The notes under the pieces: model-generated
What the model was told of the DNA's origin: nothing
The model's input: the letters and a program-made list of their open reading frames with translations, nothing else
Database searches by the model: none
Translations under genes and position numbers: made by a program
In this document: one piece after another, positions 25,417-34,427 of the stretch
Layout: every line of letters begins with the position of its first letter
Numbering within the stretch: position 1 is the first letter of the stretch
Source: Vampirovibrionales bacterium
GTDB taxonomy: Bacteria; Cyanobacteriota; Vampirovibrionia; Vampirovibrionales; JAGQHJ01
Assembly: GCA_025449835.1 (NCBI GenBank)
Contig: JANWIO010000053.1
Location: 1 to 45,922 of the forward strand
Direction: 5' to 3'
DNA length: 45,922 nt

Positions 25417-27417
25417 GTGTTACGTCCAGTCCTGCCGATTCAAACTAAACCATTTTTTTCTGCTCAAGTTGGGGTACAGGGCCCGCCAAAATCGCAGAAC
25501 TCTTTGGTCTATCCGCATTCAAAAGCTTCTGTTCAACTCCATTTTGGCTCAGAACAAACCGATTTCCACCACGAAGGTCACTATGAGGGTGATTTCTCAA
25601 TCCCCAGAGCCATTTGGAAACCGGTCCGTAACTACCTCCTCCGTCTTATTTCCTATTGGGATAAAGCATTAGACTTTGTTGATGACAAATTGGCGAAACT
25701 TTGGCGTATGCTTGCGCCGGTTTCTGTCCCAATACTGCAAGAAGCTTTAATCCCGTTGTTGCATCAGTCTTCTGCCGGGTTTCCCGTTGGACTTTTACGG
25801 GCCAGTTTAATTCGAAAAGGCTCACCCGATGCAATGCTGTCTTATCAGGCGCTTCAAGAAAAATATCTTTCCAAAACAACAGATCCAACCTTGTTGCTCA
25901 AAAATCTCGTTGACTCTGAATCTCAAGCTTATCTGGCCAGCCATTTAATGGCCATGGAAACGGCCATTAAAACGCCGGGGCAAAAACTTCAGGTGGATTC
26001 AAAACCATCGTTAAGGCCCTTGAGAATTGGCATTAATGATGCCAATGCCGTGGTGGCGAGAAGAACCACCGAATTACTTTATGGGCATCATCGTCATTCT
26101 GTGGCCAATGGGTTGTATAATCTCATTTTGGCATCTCCCAAAGTGGTCTTGCATGAACATTATCGGGGATGTGCCCCCATGGCCATGGTGCGGGCATGGT
26201 TTATTGAGCAGCAACATTCAAAGGCCTATAAGGGTAATGATGCTTTACAAGAATTTTGCCGGACGGATCGATTGTTTACACCCGATGGGGAAGGTCCCTT
26301 GTATCAGCGGAGTTTAAATCGATTTCGGCTTAAAAACGATAATTTGGTTTCAGTCTCGATTCACTCAGATGATACAGCCTACTTGGCGGCGTATATGTAC
26401 ACCATGCGTCTTGGCTTGGAAAATGTGCGCTATTTTGAGTATCGTCTGAATCCCCTGAGCAAAAATGTTAAAAACCCCATTCGGTATGCCAAGGCCATTC
26501 AACAAGGGCTTGATGATGCAAGAACCTTTTTATATCAATCTCGGGGACAAAAAATTGATGGAAATCTCATTTTTTCTGCAGATCGGCAGCCTAAAGCGGG
26601 GGTGGTGATGAATGCACAATCCGGAAAACAGTTGGATCCTCGGGTATCCCTTGCAATGCAGGTCCTGGACGTTGCCATACAAGCCAAAAAAGAGGGCGTT
26701 CGTGTCACCGGGTTTGATATCCAAGGGGATGAGGCGGGGTATGCCATTACCGATTTTAAACCTGTGGCAGATGCCTTAAAAGCCTATAATCGAAATGTTT
26801 GCCAAAATGGGCATGCTGAACTTCGGATTGGGGCAACCATTCACGCTGGGGAAACACCTTTTTCAGGGTTACTGAGTCATCCAAAGTCATATTTAACGGG
26901 CCAGCAGTCTGTTGAAAAAGCAATTGAGCTTTTCTGGGATCCGACCACCCCGGTACGCATTGGCCATGGCATTCGGGCCATTTATGATCCAAGACTCTTA
27001 AAAACCTGTGTGGAGAAGAATATTGGTTTTGAACAGTGCCCTAAAAGTAATGTTCAAACCGGTGCAGTGTCATACTATACCGAACTCCCCACGTTAACCC
27101 TTTCTCGTCCAAGCCCGGAGGGGCATGGCCTGTTGGTGAACATCAGTTGCGATAATCGAACCACCAGTAAAACCAACTCTTGTAATGAATTGGTGAAGCT
27201 TACCCGACACCTGGGGGCTCGGCATGCAGATCGTAAGAAGTTCCAAACCGATGGCATGGAAATGGCCTTTATTTTTGATCCCGTGGAAAAACAGCGCTTA
27301 CAAAATGAAATGATGGCGACCTATCGGCAAATTGAGTCCCACGATAAGCATCGTCGTATTATTGCTTTAGAGCAAGATGAAAAGTCATTTAGAACCTTAA
27401 TTGATGGACAGGATTAG
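25417..27417 (+). CDS. Adenosine deaminase-family metal-dependent hydrolase with leader
   Basis: The ADA-type TIM-barrel motifs are all in order: first metal pair HEH (H246, H248) in VVLHEHYRG, GFDIQGDEAGY, ATIHAGE (H476, E479), RIGHGIRAIYDPRLLKTC, EQCPKSNVQTGAV, and the late aspartate in NISCDNRTTS. It should hydrolyse an adenosine-like amine, though the substrate may differ because the first motif reads HEHYRG, not H-x-HLDG. The protein has 666 residues with about 240 before the first motif, far more than normal ADA (about 340). Residues 1-44 are an acid-free leader ending in VQLHFG (F43), like the prkA cluster. The start is GTG 25417 with CAGGG seven bases upstream. Confidence 0.87.
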   Translation: MLRPVLPIQTKPFFSAQVGVQGPPKSQNSLVYPHSKASVQLHFGSEQTDFHHEGHYEGDFSIPRAIWKPVRNYLLRLISYWDKALDFVDDKLAKLWRMLAPVSVPILQEALIPLLHQSSAGFPVGLLRASLIRKGSPDAMLSYQALQEKYLSKTTDPTLLLKNLVDSESQAYLASHLMAMETAIKTPGQKLQVDSKPSLRPLRIGINDANAVVARRTTELLYGHHRHSVANGLYNLILASPKVVLHEHYRGCAPMAMVRAWFIEQQHSKAYKGNDALQEFCRTDRLFTPDGEGPLYQRSLNRFRLKNDNLVSVSIHSDDTAYLAAYMYTMRLGLENVRYFEYRLNPLSKNVKNPIRYAKAIQQGLDDARTFLYQSRGQKIDGNLIFSADRQPKAGVVMNAQSGKQLDPRVSLAMQVLDVAIQAKKEGVRVTGFDIQGDEAGYAITDFKPVADALKAYNRNVCQNGHAELRIGATIHAGETPFSGLLSHPKSYLTGQQSVEKAIELFWDPTTPVRIGHGIRAIYDPRLLKTCVEKNIGFEQCPKSNVQTGAVSYYTELPTLTLSRPSPEGHGLLVNISCDNRTTSKTNSCNELVKLTRHLGARHADRKKFQTDGMEMAFIFDPVEKQRLQNEMMATYRQIESHDKHRRIIALEQDEKSFRTLIDGQD

Positions 27418-27418
27418 G

Positions 27419-28069
27419 CTAACCATTGGTCCAATCCAGAATATAAGGGGGATCTACAGTTGTTGAGGGAAGATTGGTGTCATTGGTGGTGGCCCCTATG
27501 GAATATGTTTCAGTGGTGATGCGTCCGCTATAAAACAGAGTAAAGGCAATGGCAAATTGTGGCCCTGTACCATCGGGATCATAGATAAAGTGAATGGCAT
27601 TGGTATTATAACCGGTCCCATTAAAGGTGGATGGGGTTGCTGCATCGTATTGCAATAGTGCGCCAGTTTGAAGCAATGCACACGGTGTGGTGGCGTCGCA
27701 CGGGGTTGTACAGACGGCATATGTTTCCCCGGTTACTGATGAAGTTCCAGTACATGTGCTATGTGCAGAGGCATCCTGGTTCGTTTGCCCCAACTGGGTA
27801 TTCATCGAGCCATCACTCACCATCCGAACGTAATTTAGGTTGCTGACAATGTCTTGGGCTCTTGTATTTGCGTTTAGTGTACTGTTTTTGACGTAGATTG
27901 CAAATGCTTGTGAAATTTCACTGGCCCCATCTTTTCCCAGTGCAAGGAGTTTGTCCTTACCAACGCTATCACTTAGCATCGGCAAAAGCATGGAGGCCAA
28001 TAATCCCAAAAGGCTTAGGGTAATTAAGATTTCGGCAAAGGTATAGGCTTTTCTTCTCTTTTCAAGCAT
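27419..28069 (-). CDS. Type IV pilin-like (prepilin) protein
   Basis: The N-terminus from ATG 28069 reads MLEKRRKAYTFAEILITLSLLGLLA, a class III prepilin signal: short basic leader, cleavage before Tyr9, Glu at +5 (E13), then a hydrophobic helix. The residue before the cut is Ala8, not the usual Gly. After the helix come a spacer helix and a Ser/Thr/Cys-rich globular part with cysteine pairs (CTGTSS, CTTPCDATTPC) that may form disulfides. It resembles minor pseudopilins of type II secretion or type IV pili. No assembly genes are near. The frame is open to TTG 28123, but the short leader fits prepilins better. Confidence 0.8.
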   Translation of the reverse strand: MLEKRRKAYTFAEILITLSLLGLLASMLLPMLSDSVGKDKLLALGKDGASEISQAFAIYVKNSTLNANTRAQDIVSNLNYVRMVSDGSMNTQLGQTNQDASAHSTCTGTSSVTGETYAVCTTPCDATTPCALLQTGALLQYDAATPSTFNGTGYNTNAIHFIYDPDGTGPQFAIAFTLFYSGRITTETYSIGATTNDTNLPSTTVDPPYILDWTNG

Positions 28070-28187
28070 CGGCTGTTTTGCTGCGACCTTACATTCTTCA
28101 TCACCAGGAAAAAGTATCGGCAAAAAACCTGTTGGCTTTAAATTTTATTGAGAATCTACACGAGAAGGCGATATCGAGAGAAGGGGA

Positions 28188-28685
28188 TTAGTGTTGGGCT
28201 GTAGCCGGTGTGGTTTGGGTCGCTGGTGTGGAATCCATAAAGTATTGGTCACCCAGTTGCTGCTTCATCCGTTGTATCGCCACTTTCGATTGGGCGCCAT
28301 AAGGCGTTTGGGGAAATGTGGTTTGAATATAGTTGTAAAAATCATAAGCATCATCATACATTTCCCGGTTCTTAAACAGACGGGCTGCTTCATAAGCAGG
28401 CTTGATCAACAGTTGATCCGTGGGGTAGGTTTGGATTAAATCTAATAATTGCAGTTTAATGTCCAGCATTTTAGAAACTTCATCTGGAGAAAAAAGTGCG
28501 TTGGCAGCACTTTTTGCAGAAAGCGTATTGAGTTCTTGCGTAATCGGGTCCAATTGTTTCTGCACTTCAATATCTGCTTTGCTTTTGTGTTTTGTGGCTG
28601 CAATGGCCGGATCAATGGCTATTAGCACAATGAGTAAGACCAGAAAGCCAATTAACAAATTTTGTACAAACACACGTAAACCCAC
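28188..28685 (-). CDS. Secreted or anchored TPR-like protein
   Basis: A 165-residue protein with a hydrophobic segment at about 9-27 and a possible signal-peptidase site AIA before ATKH. The mature part is helical, with a repeat-like pair KPAYEAARLFKNREMYDDAY and DFYNYIQTTFPQTPYG that resembles the TPRs of YfiO/BamD-like proteins. The C-terminus is Thr/Pro/Ala-rich. The GTG start at 28685 follows GGTGG only weakly; an in-frame GTG at 28673 is possible. It lies upstream of the prepilin-like gene on the same strand (118 bases apart) and may share its transcript. No named family is recognised. Confidence 0.65.
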   Translation of the reverse strand: MGLRVFVQNLLIGFLVLLIVLIAIDPAIAATKHKSKADIEVQKQLDPITQELNTLSAKSAANALFSPDEVSKMLDIKLQLLDLIQTYPTDQLLIKPAYEAARLFKNREMYDDAYDFYNYIQTTFPQTPYGAQSKVAIQRMKQQLGDQYFMDSTPATQTTPATAQH

Positions 28686-29091
28686 CTAATTTTTGTTTAT
28701 TTCTTCTAAAATTTATTGTAATCGAATATTGAGAAATACTATTCCTCTATTTGGAGGACACCTTCTTGTCATAAAGGACGAGTTGATTTAAAAATTGTTT
28801 CATAAAAGAACACAACTCTCAATAAACTTATACTTTTGTAAGGGGATTGCTCGGAAAAACCCCTTGATATGTGTACGGTTGAACCTGGATAGAGAAGGGA
28901 AACTACCTGGGCGACCAGTGGACTTTCTCCCCCAGGCGGAGGAAATTAAGGAAATGATAAATCACATTCAAGAGAATTCAAAATAGGTCGAAATCCGCAA
29001 TAGACTTTTAGAAAAGTCGGAATATACCGATTTTGTGACCTGCTATAATTGAACATACTTTTTAGGTTGTTGCGCATCAAAGGATAAGATA
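28686..29091. other. Intergenic region before the sigma factor gene
   Basis: About 400 bases. It contains a plus-strand frame at 28795-28986 (63 codons from TTG, ending DFLPQAEEIKEMINH) whose C-terminal half has a protein-like, helical look but no good start or ribosome site; it may be a small gene or a remnant and is not called. AAGGGG...CCCCTT near 28839-28864 can form a hairpin. The sigma factor promoter lies at the right end. Confidence 0.4.
29041..29049 (+). promoter_or_regulatory. Extended -10 promoter of the sigma factor gene
   Basis: TGCTATAAT is a perfect extended -10 (TGnTATAAT). No good -35 hexamer is present, as allowed for this promoter class. The imperfect palindrome TCGGAATATACCGA (29017-29030) overlaps the -35 zone and could be an operator. 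The gene starts 43 bases further on. Confidence 0.6.
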
Positions 29092-30123
29092 TTGATAGTG
29101 AATAAGCGAAAAAGAACTTCTAGCCCTGCCGCAAGAGCATACGTTAAAGAAGACCTGCTTGAGGAGATGGATGATGAGGCGGTTGTCTTTAATGATGCTC
29201 ATGAAAAAGTAGATTTATACGAAGAAGATCTGGGTGACGGTGCCGAGGAGGAGCAGAAAGAGCCAGAAGAACGGACGTCTGCTGATGACTCGGTGAAGAT
29301 TTATCTGCAACAGATTGGCCGTGTAAAGCTTTTAACTGCAGATGAAGAAATTGATTTGGCCAAGCGTATTGCTGAAGGGGATGAGCTGGCCAAGCAAAAA
29401 CTCATTCAAGCCAATTTAAGGCTCGTGGTGAGTATTGCCAAAAAATATATCGGCCGTGGGTTATCCTTTTTAGATCTGATTCAAGAAGGTAATTTAGGTC
29501 TGATTCGGGCCGCAGAGAAATTTGATTATAAGCGTGGATTTAAATTCTCAACCTATGCCACCTGGTGGATTCAGCAATCGATTACCCGCGGGATTGCCGA
29601 TAAGTCAAGAACAATCCGTTTACCGGTTCATATGATTGAAACCATTGGTAAACTCAAACGTGTTTCTCGTGAAATGACTCTGGAACTCGGCCGAACCCCG
29701 ACCAAAGAGGAGCTAGCACAGAAATTGGGGATCTCTTTAGCTAAGCTCAGATTGGTTTTAAAGGCAACTCAGTCTACCATTAGTTTAGAAACCCCTTTAA
29801 ACACTAAAGAAGAGGCGTCTAAAATTGGAGATTTCCTGGTGGATGAAACTATGGAAGCACCAGACTCTCGAGTCTCCAACGAAAGCTTGGTTTCAGAGCT
29901 TGAAAAAATTCTTTCCACGTTACGCCCCCGTGAACGAGATGTTTTAAAGCTTCGATTTGGCTTAAATGATGGGAATAAAAGAACCTTAGAAGAAATTGGT
30001 CAGTTGTTTGGTGTCTCAAGGGAGCGTGTGCGACAGATTGAAACCCGAGCCCTCAATAAACTCCGAAAAATGTGCCGCAATAATCGAAGTATCCGGAGCT
30101 TGAGAAACTATCTGGGTGCTTAA
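29092..30123 (+). CDS. rpoD: Primary sigma factor, sigma-70 group
   Basis: Directs RNA polymerase to housekeeping promoters. An acidic N-terminal region (about 20-65, Glu/Asp-rich) stands in for region 1.1. Region 1.2 is [17 protein letters not shown], region 2 is [54 protein letters not shown] (key parts near residues 125-175), region 3 is [14 protein letters not shown], and region 4 is [19 protein letters not shown]. At 343 residues it is compact, close to SigA of cyanobacteria-like lineages. The start is TTG 29092 after AAGGA, with GTG 29098 as alternative. A monocistronic unit with an extended -10 promoter is likely. Full-length with all regions, so it is the primary or a group 2 factor. 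Confidence 0.93.
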   Translation: MIVNKRKRTSSPAARAYVKEDLLEEMDDEAVVFNDAHEKVDLYEEDLGDGAEEEQKEPEERTSADDSVKIYLQQIGRVKLLTADEEIDLAKRIAEGDELAKQKLIQANLRLVVSIAKKYIGRGLSFLDLIQEGNLGLIRAAEKFDYKRGFKFSTYATWWIQQSITRGIADKSRTIRLPVHMIETIGKLKRVSREMTLELGRTPTKEELAQKLGISLAKLRLVLKATQSTISLETPLNTKEEASKIGDFLVDETMEAPDSRVSNESLVSELEKILSTLRPRERDVLKLRFGLNDGNKRTLEEIGQLFGVSRERVRQIETRALNKLRKMCRNNRSIRSLRNYLGA

Positions 30124-30275
30124 AAGCCTCTTTGAAAGGTTGTAATCCTTCTTCTTAAACCTCTTTGGGGGTTATTTACAAATGTTTCAAAATTAAAATT
30201 CTTGAGAAAAAAGGGGGCAGCCCTGGAAATAAAGTGCTTTTCCTGTGAGATGAATTCGCTTTATGAAAGAATCAA

Positions 30276-30306
30276 TTTACAAATCCTCTTTTAGCCGGTT
30301 TATAAT
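30276..30306 (+). promoter_or_regulatory. Promoter of ybaB
   Basis: TTTACA (30276-30281), 19-base spacer, TATAAT (30301-30306), about 43 bases before the start codon. The spacer is long, so moderate support. Confidence 0.45.
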
Positions 30307-30349
30307 AGGGGCATTCAGTATGGTTTGACAATTATTGAGGGACCAGCCA

Positions 30350-30661
30350 ATGGGATTTGATATTCAGAAAATGATGAAGCAAGCACAGAAGATGCAAGAG
30401 CAAATGGCCACTGTGCAAGAAGAATTGGGTCATATGGAAGTGACAGGAAGTGCTGGCGGTGGCGCTGTTACTGTAACCTGCGATGGCAAAGGGGAAACCA
30501 AATCCGTTAAAATTTCAAAAGAAGCTTTGGAAGATGTTGAAATGTTGGAAGATTTGGTGCTGGCGGCCATTAAAGATGCCAGCAAAAAAGCAAATGACTT
30601 GGCTCAGGAAAAAATGGCCGGGGTAACCCAAGGGCTTAAAATTCCAGGAATGCCTTTTTAA
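30350..30661 (+). CDS. ybaB: YbaB/EbfC nucleoid-associated protein
   Basis: Small dimeric DNA-binding protein, usually next to recR as here. The N-terminal helix FDIQKMMKQAQKMQEQM and the strand VTGSAGGGAVTVTCDGKGE are the family hallmark. ATG 30350 has GAGGGA seven bases upstream, giving 103 residues; the frame starting at 30335 adds five residues without a better site. A terminator-like hairpin follows at 30669-30710 and recR begins 102 bases later. Confidence 0.95.
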   Translation: MGFDIQKMMKQAQKMQEQMATVQEELGHMEVTGSAGGGAVTVTCDGKGETKSVKISKEALEDVEMLEDLVLAAIKDASKKANDLAQEKMAGVTQGLKIPGMPF

Positions 30662-30668
30662 TTTGCTA

Positions 30669-30710
30669 TCACGCAAAAATCGGTTTTATTTTTTCCGTGA
30701 CGTTCTTTTT
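30669..30710 (+). terminator. Rho-independent terminator or attenuator between ybaB and recR
   Basis: TCACGCAAAAA (30669-30679) pairs with TTTTTCCGTGA (30690-30700) with one C-C mismatch around a ten-base loop and is followed by CGTTCTTTTT. It may end ybaB or lower read-through into recR. Confidence 0.55.
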
Positions 30711-30763
30711 GCCTGACGCTGTGGCAAGATAAATCATAAAAGAGAGGTCTCTGGGTTTTTAAA

Positions 30764-31369
30764 ATGGGGATGATTTACACAAAACCGTTGGCTCGTTTAA
30801 TTGAAGAGTTTCAGAAGCTGCCAGGAATAGGGCCAAAGTCGGCTCAACGGCTGGCATTTCATGTATTAAAGCGCTCAGGGGTTGAGATTCAAAGCTTTTC
30901 TGAAGCGTTACTCGAAGCCAAAGAAAAGATTGGAACCTGTTCCGTTTGCTTTAACTTATCCTGCGAAAACCCTTGCGAAATTTGTACCAGCTCTGCACGA
31001 GACAAAACCTTGCTTTGTGTAGTTTCAGATCCCAGAGATTTATATGCTTTAGAGCGAACAGGCGAATATCGTGGGCTGTATCATGTGCTTCATGGGCTTA
31101 TTTCTCCCTTGGAAGGAATTGGTCCCCAAGATTTAAAATTATCAGAGCTCTTACATCGTTTATCGAGTGAAACAGAAATTAAAGAAATTATTTTGGCCTT
31201 GCCGCCATCTGTCGAAGGCGATACGACAAGTCTTTATTTGGCTCGGGTCATTAAGCCTCTTGGGATTCAGTTGAGCCGGATTGCTTTTGGCTTACCCGTG
31301 GGAGGCGATATTGAGTATGCCGATGCTTTAACCTTAACACGGGCGATTTCCGGACGGAGCGCTGTTTGA
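30764..31369 (+). CDS. recR: Recombination protein RecR
   Basis: Acts with RecF/RecO to load RecA at gaps. The N-terminal helix-hairpin-helix is LPGIGPKSAQRLAFHVL (residues 19-35), the zinc finger uses C59, C62, C71 and C74 with a further Cys67, and the Toprim domain starts at LLCVVSDPRDL, with the C-terminal Walker B-like and VGGDIEYAD motif. The 201 residues are a full-length protein. Start ATG 30764 or ATG 30770; ribosome site weak (CTGGG). The ybaB-recR order is the classical arrangement, though dnaX is not adjacent. Confidence 0.96.
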   Translation: MGMIYTKPLARLIEEFQKLPGIGPKSAQRLAFHVLKRSGVEIQSFSEALLEAKEKIGTCSVCFNLSCENPCEICTSSARDKTLLCVVSDPRDLYALERTGEYRGLYHVLHGLISPLEGIGPQDLKLSELLHRLSSETEIKEIILALPPSVEGDTTSLYLARVIKPLGIQLSRIAFGLPVGGDIEYADALTLTRAISGRSAV

Positions 31370-31511
31370 AAAAGTTGAAATCGGACAAGTCCCTACCTTG
31401 CTAATTTAATCCAAAAGTTAGCCCAGGATGCTAATACCAGCCTGGGGAATAGTGATTTGGCTTTATTTTCGATACGTTAACCTCAACAGTTTGAGAATAA
31501 CAACAGGTGGG

Positions 31512-32573
31512 ATGTTAACGATAATGATAAATTCACTTTTAGACGAACTTGAAACCAGCACGCTTGCGGATCCTTTAGCCTTTATCCAGGATAAGATGCT
31601 GAAAACGCAGTTGGAAAAAACTTTAGAAGGGCTTCATTTAAGCCATGAGAGTAGTTACTCACAGTTTCATCACCTTTTGGCGAGTTTAAATCGTAAACGT
31701 CTGTCTATTGATTTAAAAATGACCTCTGAAACAGAGGCGGCCCTCAATTTCCTCTGTGGCTACTTGGAAGAACATTGGCTTCAACATGAAAGGGCCCGGA
31801 TTGCACCCAAAATGAAAGAGGTTCCTGTGGAACAAGCGGCCTTTATCGATTGGTTTGAATCGTTACAGCAGAATGGTTATGGTCAAGGGCACCCTTTGTT
31901 TTTGTATCTTTCTGAAAGAGCCTCAAGGGAAGAATTTCACTATTTTTTAAAGCAGGAAACGTCAACCGAAGCCGGTTTTGATGATTTAATTGCCTTAACC
32001 CAAGTGAAAACCCCTCCCTTTGTCAAAATGGAATTAGCCCATAATTTTTGGGATGAAATGGGAGAAGGGGAATTGGAAGGGGTGCATTCCCACCAGTTAA
32101 CCCGGCTGATTGAAAGTTTCCATTTGTCGTGGCAGACGCATTATGAAGATGTTCACTGGGAACCCTTGGCACTCTCCAATATGATGATTGCCGTGGCGAC
32201 CAAACGTTCACGGTTTTATCAATCCATTGGGGCCTTGGGAGCCATTGAATTAACGGCGCCTGGACGGTGTCAAAAAGTGATGGAAGGCTTAAAGCGAATT
32301 GGCTTGTCTTCAACAGAATACCACTACTACACCCTTCATTCTGTTTTGGATGTATCCCACTGGGAGGGCTGGAAGGAAAATGTCTTGACACCCCTGCTTG
32401 CAGAGAATCCCGAAAGTATCTTGCCCATTGCAGAAGGAGCGCTTTTGCGATTGTTTGCAGGGGAGCGGTGCTATCGAGTGTATTCTCAGCATCTGGGATT
32501 TTACTATCGAGAAACCATGTTACCTTGCTACTCAACCGTAAGGCCTTTGCGTCGGGCTGGCCGAAACTCATAA
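31512..32573 (+). CDS. Haem-oxygenase-like diiron (iron-containing redox enzyme) family protein
   Basis: A helical protein (353 residues from ATG 31512; ATG 31524 also possible with GGTGGGA upstream). The segment KMELAHNFWDEMGEGELEGVHS matches the pattern of the Haem_oxygenas_2/iron-containing redox enzyme family (E-x-x-x-N-x-x-D/E-E-x-G-x-G...H-S), and upstream lies FHYFLKQE with a further acidic ligand candidate. Members of this scaffold include diiron oxidases and oxygenases that act on fatty acids or amino acids in natural-product and iron-related pathways. The substrate here is unknown. The gene is followed after 94 bases by an adenylating enzyme on the same strand, suggesting that an activated acid is processed. 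Confidence 0.7.
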   Translation: MLTIMINSLLDELETSTLADPLAFIQDKMLKTQLEKTLEGLHLSHESSYSQFHHLLASLNRKRLSIDLKMTSETEAALNFLCGYLEEHWLQHERARIAPKMKEVPVEQAAFIDWFESLQQNGYGQGHPLFLYLSERASREEFHYFLKQETSTEAGFDDLIALTQVKTPPFVKMELAHNFWDEMGEGELEGVHSHQLTRLIESFHLSWQTHYEDVHWEPLALSNMMIAVATKRSRFYQSIGALGAIELTAPGRCQKVMEGLKRIGLSSTEYHYYTLHSVLDVSHWEGWKENVLTPLLAENPESILPIAEGALLRLFAGERCYRVYSQHLGFYYRETMLPCYSTVRPLRRAGRNS

Positions 32574-32666
32574 TTCTGGGACGAAATCAGATTTTGCCAA
32601 GGGGTAACCAACCCTCTGGCCGCTTTGGAAACAACAAGAACAAGGAAAACAGGAACATTCCCCTCT

Positions 32667-34082
32667 ATGGACTCACGTATTAAGGCAGCGATTTATATTG
32701 GCTTAAAATACTGGAAACGATCGCAGTTTTTTACCTATTATCGCTGGCTTCAACAAAATCAATATCAGCCTTTTGAGATGCTTTGCCATTATCAGGAAAG
32801 ATTTTTGCGCCAACTCCTTCAAGAGGCCTATGATTTTGTTCCTGCCTATCGAGATCGTCTTGAAAATGCAGGTGTTTTTGCTAATGGAAAGTTAGATCTG
32901 GCTAATTTTGCACAGATTCCCCCTTTGACGAGAGAGGATATTGTGTTTCACGGCACTGATTTTACCCATCTCAAAGGAAAAGAGCGCGGTATGTACCTGT
33001 TTAAAACCGGTGGATCCACAGCAACCCCTATTCAAGTTGTTCAAGATAACCATTACTGGGACTGGTATCTGGCGGCAAACTTTTTTACCAACAGTTGGAG
33101 CGGCTTAAGAATTGGCACGCCTTATTTTCTCCTTTGGTCTGCCTATCGAGACTTACATGCACAACTACACTCCTGGAAAGACCAATTCTTGGTCGGGTTT
33201 CTTCAGGGGCGTCGGATTTTAAATTGTCGTGTGTCTTCTCCAGATGTTTTTACAAGCTTTATTCAAACCATTAACCAGCAAACCGATTGCCATTATCTCG
33301 TAGGATATGCTGCTGAGCTTTATGCTCTTGCTTGTCATAGCCAGGAGCAGAACTTACCCATCAATCGTCCCTTTAATGCCATCTACTCAACGGCTGAAAA
33401 CCTAACACAACAGATGCGAGAAACCATTGAATCGGTATTTCAATGCCCGGTTTACAACCGGTATGGTTGTCGTGAAGCGGGTGATTTGGCCTGTGAATGC
33501 GATCATCAGAATGGGCTTCATATCAATCCCTTGTGTAATTATGTTGAAGTTGTTGATGATGAGGGCAAGCCCTTGCCTTATGGGGAAGAAGGGCGAATTT
33601 TAGTGACCAATCTGCATAATTATGCCATGCCCTTAATTCGCTATGCCATTGGTGATGAAGGCTGTTTAGGTTCACCACAGCGGTGTCAGTGTGGTAGAGA
33701 ATGGCAAACCTTGGCCAAAATTACAGGCCGTACGAGTGAAAAATTATATTTATTCAATGGAAAACGTTTTGGTGGGTCCTTTTTACATACAGCGTTTGAT
33801 CACTTGCCCTTATTGCAACGCTATCAAATTCACCAATTTGATTTTGATAAACTCTTCATCAAGCTTCGGTCATCGGAGCCGGATTATGTCCAAAAATTTC
33901 AGCAAGATTTAGTGGAAACTGCCCGCCGTCTTGATGTTTGGTCGGGGCAACATTTTCAAATTCAATATGAACAAACCCATGATTTTGAGAGAACCCCGAC
34001 GGGCAAAGAGTTAATTATTATCCACCATTTCAATACATTTCAGTCCTTACCCGATGCTATCCCTGTTGGGGTGGCTGGGTAA
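32667..34082 (+). CDS. PaaK/CapK-type AMP-forming acyl-activating enzyme
   Basis: A 471-residue member of the phenylacetate-CoA ligase/CapK branch of adenylating enzymes. Motifs are the P-loop-like FKTGGSTATPIQV (normally TSGSTGxP; T-G-G-S-T is kept), a Tyr-Gly-x-x-E-like YGCREAGDLACECD, and the late GRILVTNLHNYAMPLIRYAIGDEG with the ribose-binding Asp. CapK-like proteins are found in polysaccharide and natural-product loci. Cysteines in LACECDH and CQCG may bind a metal, as in PaaK-like proteins. ATG 32667 is chosen over TTG 32625. Neighbour of a haem-oxygenase-like protein, likely same pathway. Confidence 0.82.
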   Translation: MDSRIKAAIYIGLKYWKRSQFFTYYRWLQQNQYQPFEMLCHYQERFLRQLLQEAYDFVPAYRDRLENAGVFANGKLDLANFAQIPPLTREDIVFHGTDFTHLKGKERGMYLFKTGGSTATPIQVVQDNHYWDWYLAANFFTNSWSGLRIGTPYFLLWSAYRDLHAQLHSWKDQFLVGFLQGRRILNCRVSSPDVFTSFIQTINQQTDCHYLVGYAAELYALACHSQEQNLPINRPFNAIYSTAENLTQQMRETIESVFQCPVYNRYGCREAGDLACECDHQNGLHINPLCNYVEVVDDEGKPLPYGEEGRILVTNLHNYAMPLIRYAIGDEGCLGSPQRCQCGREWQTLAKITGRTSEKLYLFNGKRFGGSFLHTAFDHLPLLQRYQIHQFDFDKLFIKLRSSEPDYVQKFQQDLVETARRLDVWSGQHFQIQYEQTHDFERTPTGKELIIIHHFNTFQSLPDAIPVGVAG

Positions 34083-34096
34083 ACAACTTTTAATCT

Positions 34097-34282
34097 TTAT
34101 TCTTCCAATGGTTTTACGGTATAGTCTCCTAAATAATGGTCTCGGGAGCAGGCTAAGACAAATTCCTCATAGAGGGTTTTCCGCATTTCAGCCGTCTTGA
34201 GTTCTGCAAATACGATGCTTTCAGCTGTAATTACCTTGCGCCCCACTCGTTTGTATTGATACAGTATTTCAAATTTGGGCAT
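34097..34282 (-). CDS. Small protein of unknown function
   Basis: A 61-residue soluble protein (MPKFEILYQYKRVGRKVITAES...). ATG 34282 has AAGGA about eight bases upstream. The segment KFEILYQYKRVG followed by a helix (VFAELKTAEMRKTLYEEFV) gives a small alpha/beta look. Convergent with the adenylating enzyme gene, 14 bases away. No family recognised. Confidence 0.55.
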   Translation of the reverse strand: MPKFEILYQYKRVGRKVITAESIVFAELKTAEMRKTLYEEFVLACSRDHYLGDYTVKPLEE

Positions 34283-34427
34283 CACTTATCCTTTTTTGGA
34301 GATCCTGGAAAGTGGCCTGATTATAAACGAAGGGCACTCAAAATGTGTCGATAAATCTTCGGTTTTACAAAAATCCATCCTTTGATTTAAGTTTTTTTCG
34401 GAAAACTCTTAACGGAAGCGGACAAAA

